Shown: positions 61,815-64,000 of the stretch, piece by piece
Numbering within the stretch: position 1 is the first letter of the stretch
How the letters are laid out: the number at the start of each line of letters is the position of its first letter
Virus record (IMG/VR): IMGVR_UViG_3300028030_000007
Location: 1 to 64,000 of that record
Reading direction: 5' to 3' (one strand)
Length of the DNA stretch: 64,000 nt
DNA from: a virus
The notes under the pieces: generated by a model
Told to the model about the DNA's origin: nothing
What the model saw: the letters and a program-made list of their open reading frames with translations, nothing else
The model's database searches: none
Translations under genes and position numbers: made by a program

Positions 61815-62933
61815 ATGTCTTATGACTTTAGAACACTTAGACCGTGCAAGCATAGAGTAGAAAGAGCACAAGCTGTTCTTTCAGTTGATGGGCTCGGTCT
61901 TGTATTCGATGATGACGTGGCGTCAACGTCATCGGTAAAACTTTATTATGATGGTACGGAAGTCCCCAGAGATGGTCTTTATTCGACGCCACAGCATTTA
62001 ATAAAAAGTAAACTATCATATAGATTCACATCATCATGCAATAAGTTTAAAATAAAGGTTAGTGGTAGTCCGGAAAGAGTTGTGCAACTTCCGATAAAAA
62101 CAATGCTGACTGCTGACCTATATAGTGTACTGCGATCAAATCTGTCAGATATACTGTCAGTGTCACTAGTTGACAATGGGATATTATTAAAATCAAAATC
62201 AATAAATCAATCGATAGCATTTATAGATCCTAGATCAACCGATAAAGGTGAACTGTTTGATATAACTAAAAATATGTTGTGCACATTGAATACTATCGGT
62301 GTTACACCCGGAAGAGTAGCTAAAAGGAAACTGATCGTACCTGGATGGGACGCTGTAAAATCACCGAGTAACGTCTCCGTGCACACATACATGTTGATGT
62401 TTAGGTCAACATTTAAAAGTAAATCGGCTTTGTTTGAACTTTCGTACAACACAACACCGAGTTCTTGTAGAAGATGTTATGGACTCGGATACGAGTTTGA
62501 CTATGGGAGACAAAACGATTCATATGAAACTGTTAATGGAAGGAACTTACTTGTTCAAGAATTTGACAAATTTCTTTATACAAAGTATGGATCGCATTTC
62601 AAGTGGCGCTGGTTTGGAACTCAAATCCTGGATAGGATAGGCGCAAAATCCGTTGGGTATATGATCCAGTCTGATGTAAATAAAGCATTTGATATTTATA
62701 AGGATATAAAAACACAACAGATGCATAGTTTCTTGTTTCAAAATGTGTCTGACGCTGAATTCCCTCAAAACTTAGATGATATATCGGTTTCAATAGATCC
62801 AAACGACCCAACTATAACAAAACTTAACATAGTAGTCTCTAACTCAACATACGAATCTATTGATCTGTACAAACAAATCAATTCTAACCTTGGAGTTGTC
62901 ATGTACGACAACTCTTACCTGCTTCGTGGATAA
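61815..62933 (+). CDS. Baseplate wedge-like protein with CxxCYGxGY motif
   Basis: A 372-residue protein. Residues 1-210 are beta-rich (LYYDGTEVPRDGLYSTPQHL, YRFTSSCNKFKIKVSGSPER). SSCRRCYGLGYEFDYGR (about 213-229) recalls the CxxCYGTGY zinc motif in the neck-candidate gene at 22866. The C-terminal 145 residues resemble a gp25/wedge-type domain: LVQEFDKFLYTKYGSHFKWR, VGYMIQSDVNKAFDIYKDIK, then acidic-strand SVSIDPNDPTITKLNIVVSN. It probably builds the baseplate wedge; the next gene starts 5 bases later. Confidence 0.6.
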   Translation: MSYDFRTLRPCKHRVERAQAVLSVDGLGLVFDDDVASTSSVKLYYDGTEVPRDGLYSTPQHLIKSKLSYRFTSSCNKFKIKVSGSPERVVQLPIKTMLTADLYSVLRSNLSDILSVSLVDNGILLKSKSINQSIAFIDPRSTDKGELFDITKNMLCTLNTIGVTPGRVAKRKLIVPGWDAVKSPSNVSVHTYMLMFRSTFKSKSALFELSYNTTPSSCRRCYGLGYEFDYGRQNDSYETVNGRNLLVQEFDKFLYTKYGSHFKWRWFGTQILDRIGAKSVGYMIQSDVNKAFDIYKDIKTQQMHSFLFQNVSDAEFPQNLDDISVSIDPNDPTITKLNIVVSNSTYESIDLYKQINSNLGVVMYDNSYLLRG

Positions 62934-62938
62934 AACCT

Positions 62939-64000
62939 ATGGCTTCTACTCCTGTTGTATCAGTTTTTGATAATAATTATGTGGAAAGCTTGAGCTTTTA
63001 CACGAATAGCCAGGATGTGTTCATTCATGGAATCATAGATAGTAATGCTGTTGATGTACAAGTTTCAATAGATGGAGGTCAATACACATCAGACAGTTCA
63101 TTAGTTAAAATTGATGGAACGTCAATCACGGTTCCTAACCCAGATAGTTTCCAAGATGGCTATGAACTTCATGACGGGTCGAATGAGATAAAAATAAGGT
63201 CAATAGACATAAACGGATCTGCGAGTCAAGCGGCTGTTGTGTCTATCAATTATATATCATCATCCCCTACCATGTATTACCCACCGTCTGGTGTTTATGT
63301 AAAAAGGAATTCGAATGACGTTGAGGTTTTCTGGTCAATAACTGGAAACGTATCAAAACTTGTCGGGTTTAACGTCTATGCGTCAACATTGCCCGGTGGG
63401 CTAGGTTCTGGATATTTGAAACTTAATCTAAACACCGTACCTAGTGATTCAATATATGATACTAAAGCACAATATGATGAAATAGACTCAATATCATACA
63501 CTAGTATTGACACTACTAACGGATATTTAAATATAAAATCATCAGTTAGTAGCCTGATTAATCCAACAAATGAAACTACAAAAACAATAAATTCTATAGA
63601 TGTATTGGATTATAGCGCTGTAAAACTTGACGTTACTGTATCTGAAACTACGCTAACTAACGTATATAGATTTGTCCATGATAGGTCTGGTCTTGCGTCA
63701 AAAGGGATCTTAAACAGTGACACGTTTGACGCCGTTAACACTGAGGATGATATATACTATGTTGTTACGGCACTATATAAGGATTCAAATAATAACGTGT
63801 ATGAAAGCGCATACTCTATCGAAATATCAGGGAAACCACTTAATATGGACTCAACGATAGTTGGTATAGACATAAGATCCGATAGTGATATATCGACTAG
63901 CTACATTCAATATATTCAATCAACGAATCCAGAACTTTCATTGATTCCCGGATCGACGATAAGAGAGATTCACATTGAACCGTTGGCTAATGAGGTTCAA
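62939..64000 (+). CDS. FN3-containing baseplate/tail protein (3' end outside window)
   Basis: An open frame of 354 codons with no stop, beginning ATGGCTTCTACTCC 5 bases after the wedge-like gene and cut by the window end. Residues 1-105 look like an Ig-type domain (FIHGIIDSNAVDVQVSIDGG, NEIKIRSIDINGSASQAAVV). Residues 110-290 look like FN3 modules (PPSGVYVKRNSNDVEVFWSI, KLVGFNVYASTLPGG; DDIYYVVTALYKDSNNNVYE). Such proteins are usually baseplate or tail-fibre connectors. Full length and C-terminal domain are unknown. Confidence 0.75.
   Translation, partial: MASTPVVSVFDNNYVESLSFYTNSQDVFIHGIIDSNAVDVQVSIDGGQYTSDSSLVKIDGTSITVPNPDSFQDGYELHDGSNEIKIRSIDINGSASQAAVVSINYISSSPTMYYPPSGVYVKRNSNDVEVFWSITGNVSKLVGFNVYASTLPGGLGSGYLKLNLNTVPSDSIYDTKAQYDEIDSISYTSIDTTNGYLNIKSSVSSLINPTNETTKTINSIDVLDYSAVKLDVTVSETTLTNVYRFVHDRSGLASKGILNSDTFDAVNTEDDIYYVVTALYKDSNNNVYESAYSIEISGKPLNMDSTIVGIDIRSDSDISTSYIQYIQSTNPELSLIPGSTIREIHIEPLANEVQ

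Noticed and set aside
1-64000. tRNA genes, CRISPR arrays, insertion sequences or integrase/attachment sites
   Set aside because: Reading through the gaps (none longer than about 165 bases) showed no cloverleaf-like or repeat-spacer structure, and no transposase or integrase motif in any ORF. A dedicated tRNA scan was not possible here.

Overview
This window is almost certainly from the genome of a large tailed bacteriophage with a contractile tail (myovirus morphology). It reads as one long virion-structure block on the + strand: terminase large subunit, portal, prohead protease, major capsid protein, tail sheath, tail tube, tail-assembly chaperones, tape measure, baseplate hub, spike and large baseplate proteins follow each other in the order typical of such phages. 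The DNA is AT-rich, genes are tightly packed (many ATGA stop/start overlaps, no gene-free gap longer than about 165 bases), and the most highly expressed genes have Shine-Dalgarno (SD) sequences, so the host is a bacterium. The host cannot be named from the sequence. I saw no tRNA, rRNA, CRISPR array, insertion sequence or integrase.

Layout. 1-8.6 kb: DNA packaging (terL, cut by the window start; portal) and uncharacterised head or neck proteins. 8.7-14.3 kb: head module with an S78-like prohead protease, an acidic scaffold-like protein, a decoration-protein candidate, the major capsid protein and a second, diverged capsid paralogue probably used at the vertices. 14.3-20 kb: accessory genes including a membrane-anchored GT51 peptidoglycan glycosyltransferase, a P-loop kinase, a SWIM zinc-finger protein and an FmdB-like zinc ribbon. 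20-31 kb: head completion and neck candidates mixed with accessory genes, notably a phage TilS (tRNA-Ile lysidine synthetase, minus strand) and an actin/MreB-like ATPase followed by a lysine-rich repeat protein. 31-43 kb: tail shaft (an unusually large 1686-residue sheath, tube, two chaperone-like ORFs in one frame separated by a single UAA, tape measure). 43-64 kb: baseplate, with a tail lysozyme candidate, hub, spike, a 1561-residue structural protein and further baseplate proteins; a PIN-PhoH ATPase is inserted here. The last gene runs off the window.

Points that stand out. (1) Between the two capsid genes lies a potential three-way-junction RNA whose closing stem covers the SD of the minor capsid gene. 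(2) The start codon of the first tail-chaperone gene lies in the arm of a perfect 10-bp hairpin, and the two chaperone ORFs look suited to stop readthrough. (3) The sheath carries two blocks of histidine-rich helical repeats, each inserted into a copy of the same domain. (4) TilS fits the heavy AUA use in most genes, against AUA avoidance in the major capsid gene. (5) Five single minus-strand genes all sit in the same arrangement: stop-to-stop with the gene on the left, divergent from the gene on the right. (6) Several small proteins share similar N-terminal helices that could be head-targeting signals.
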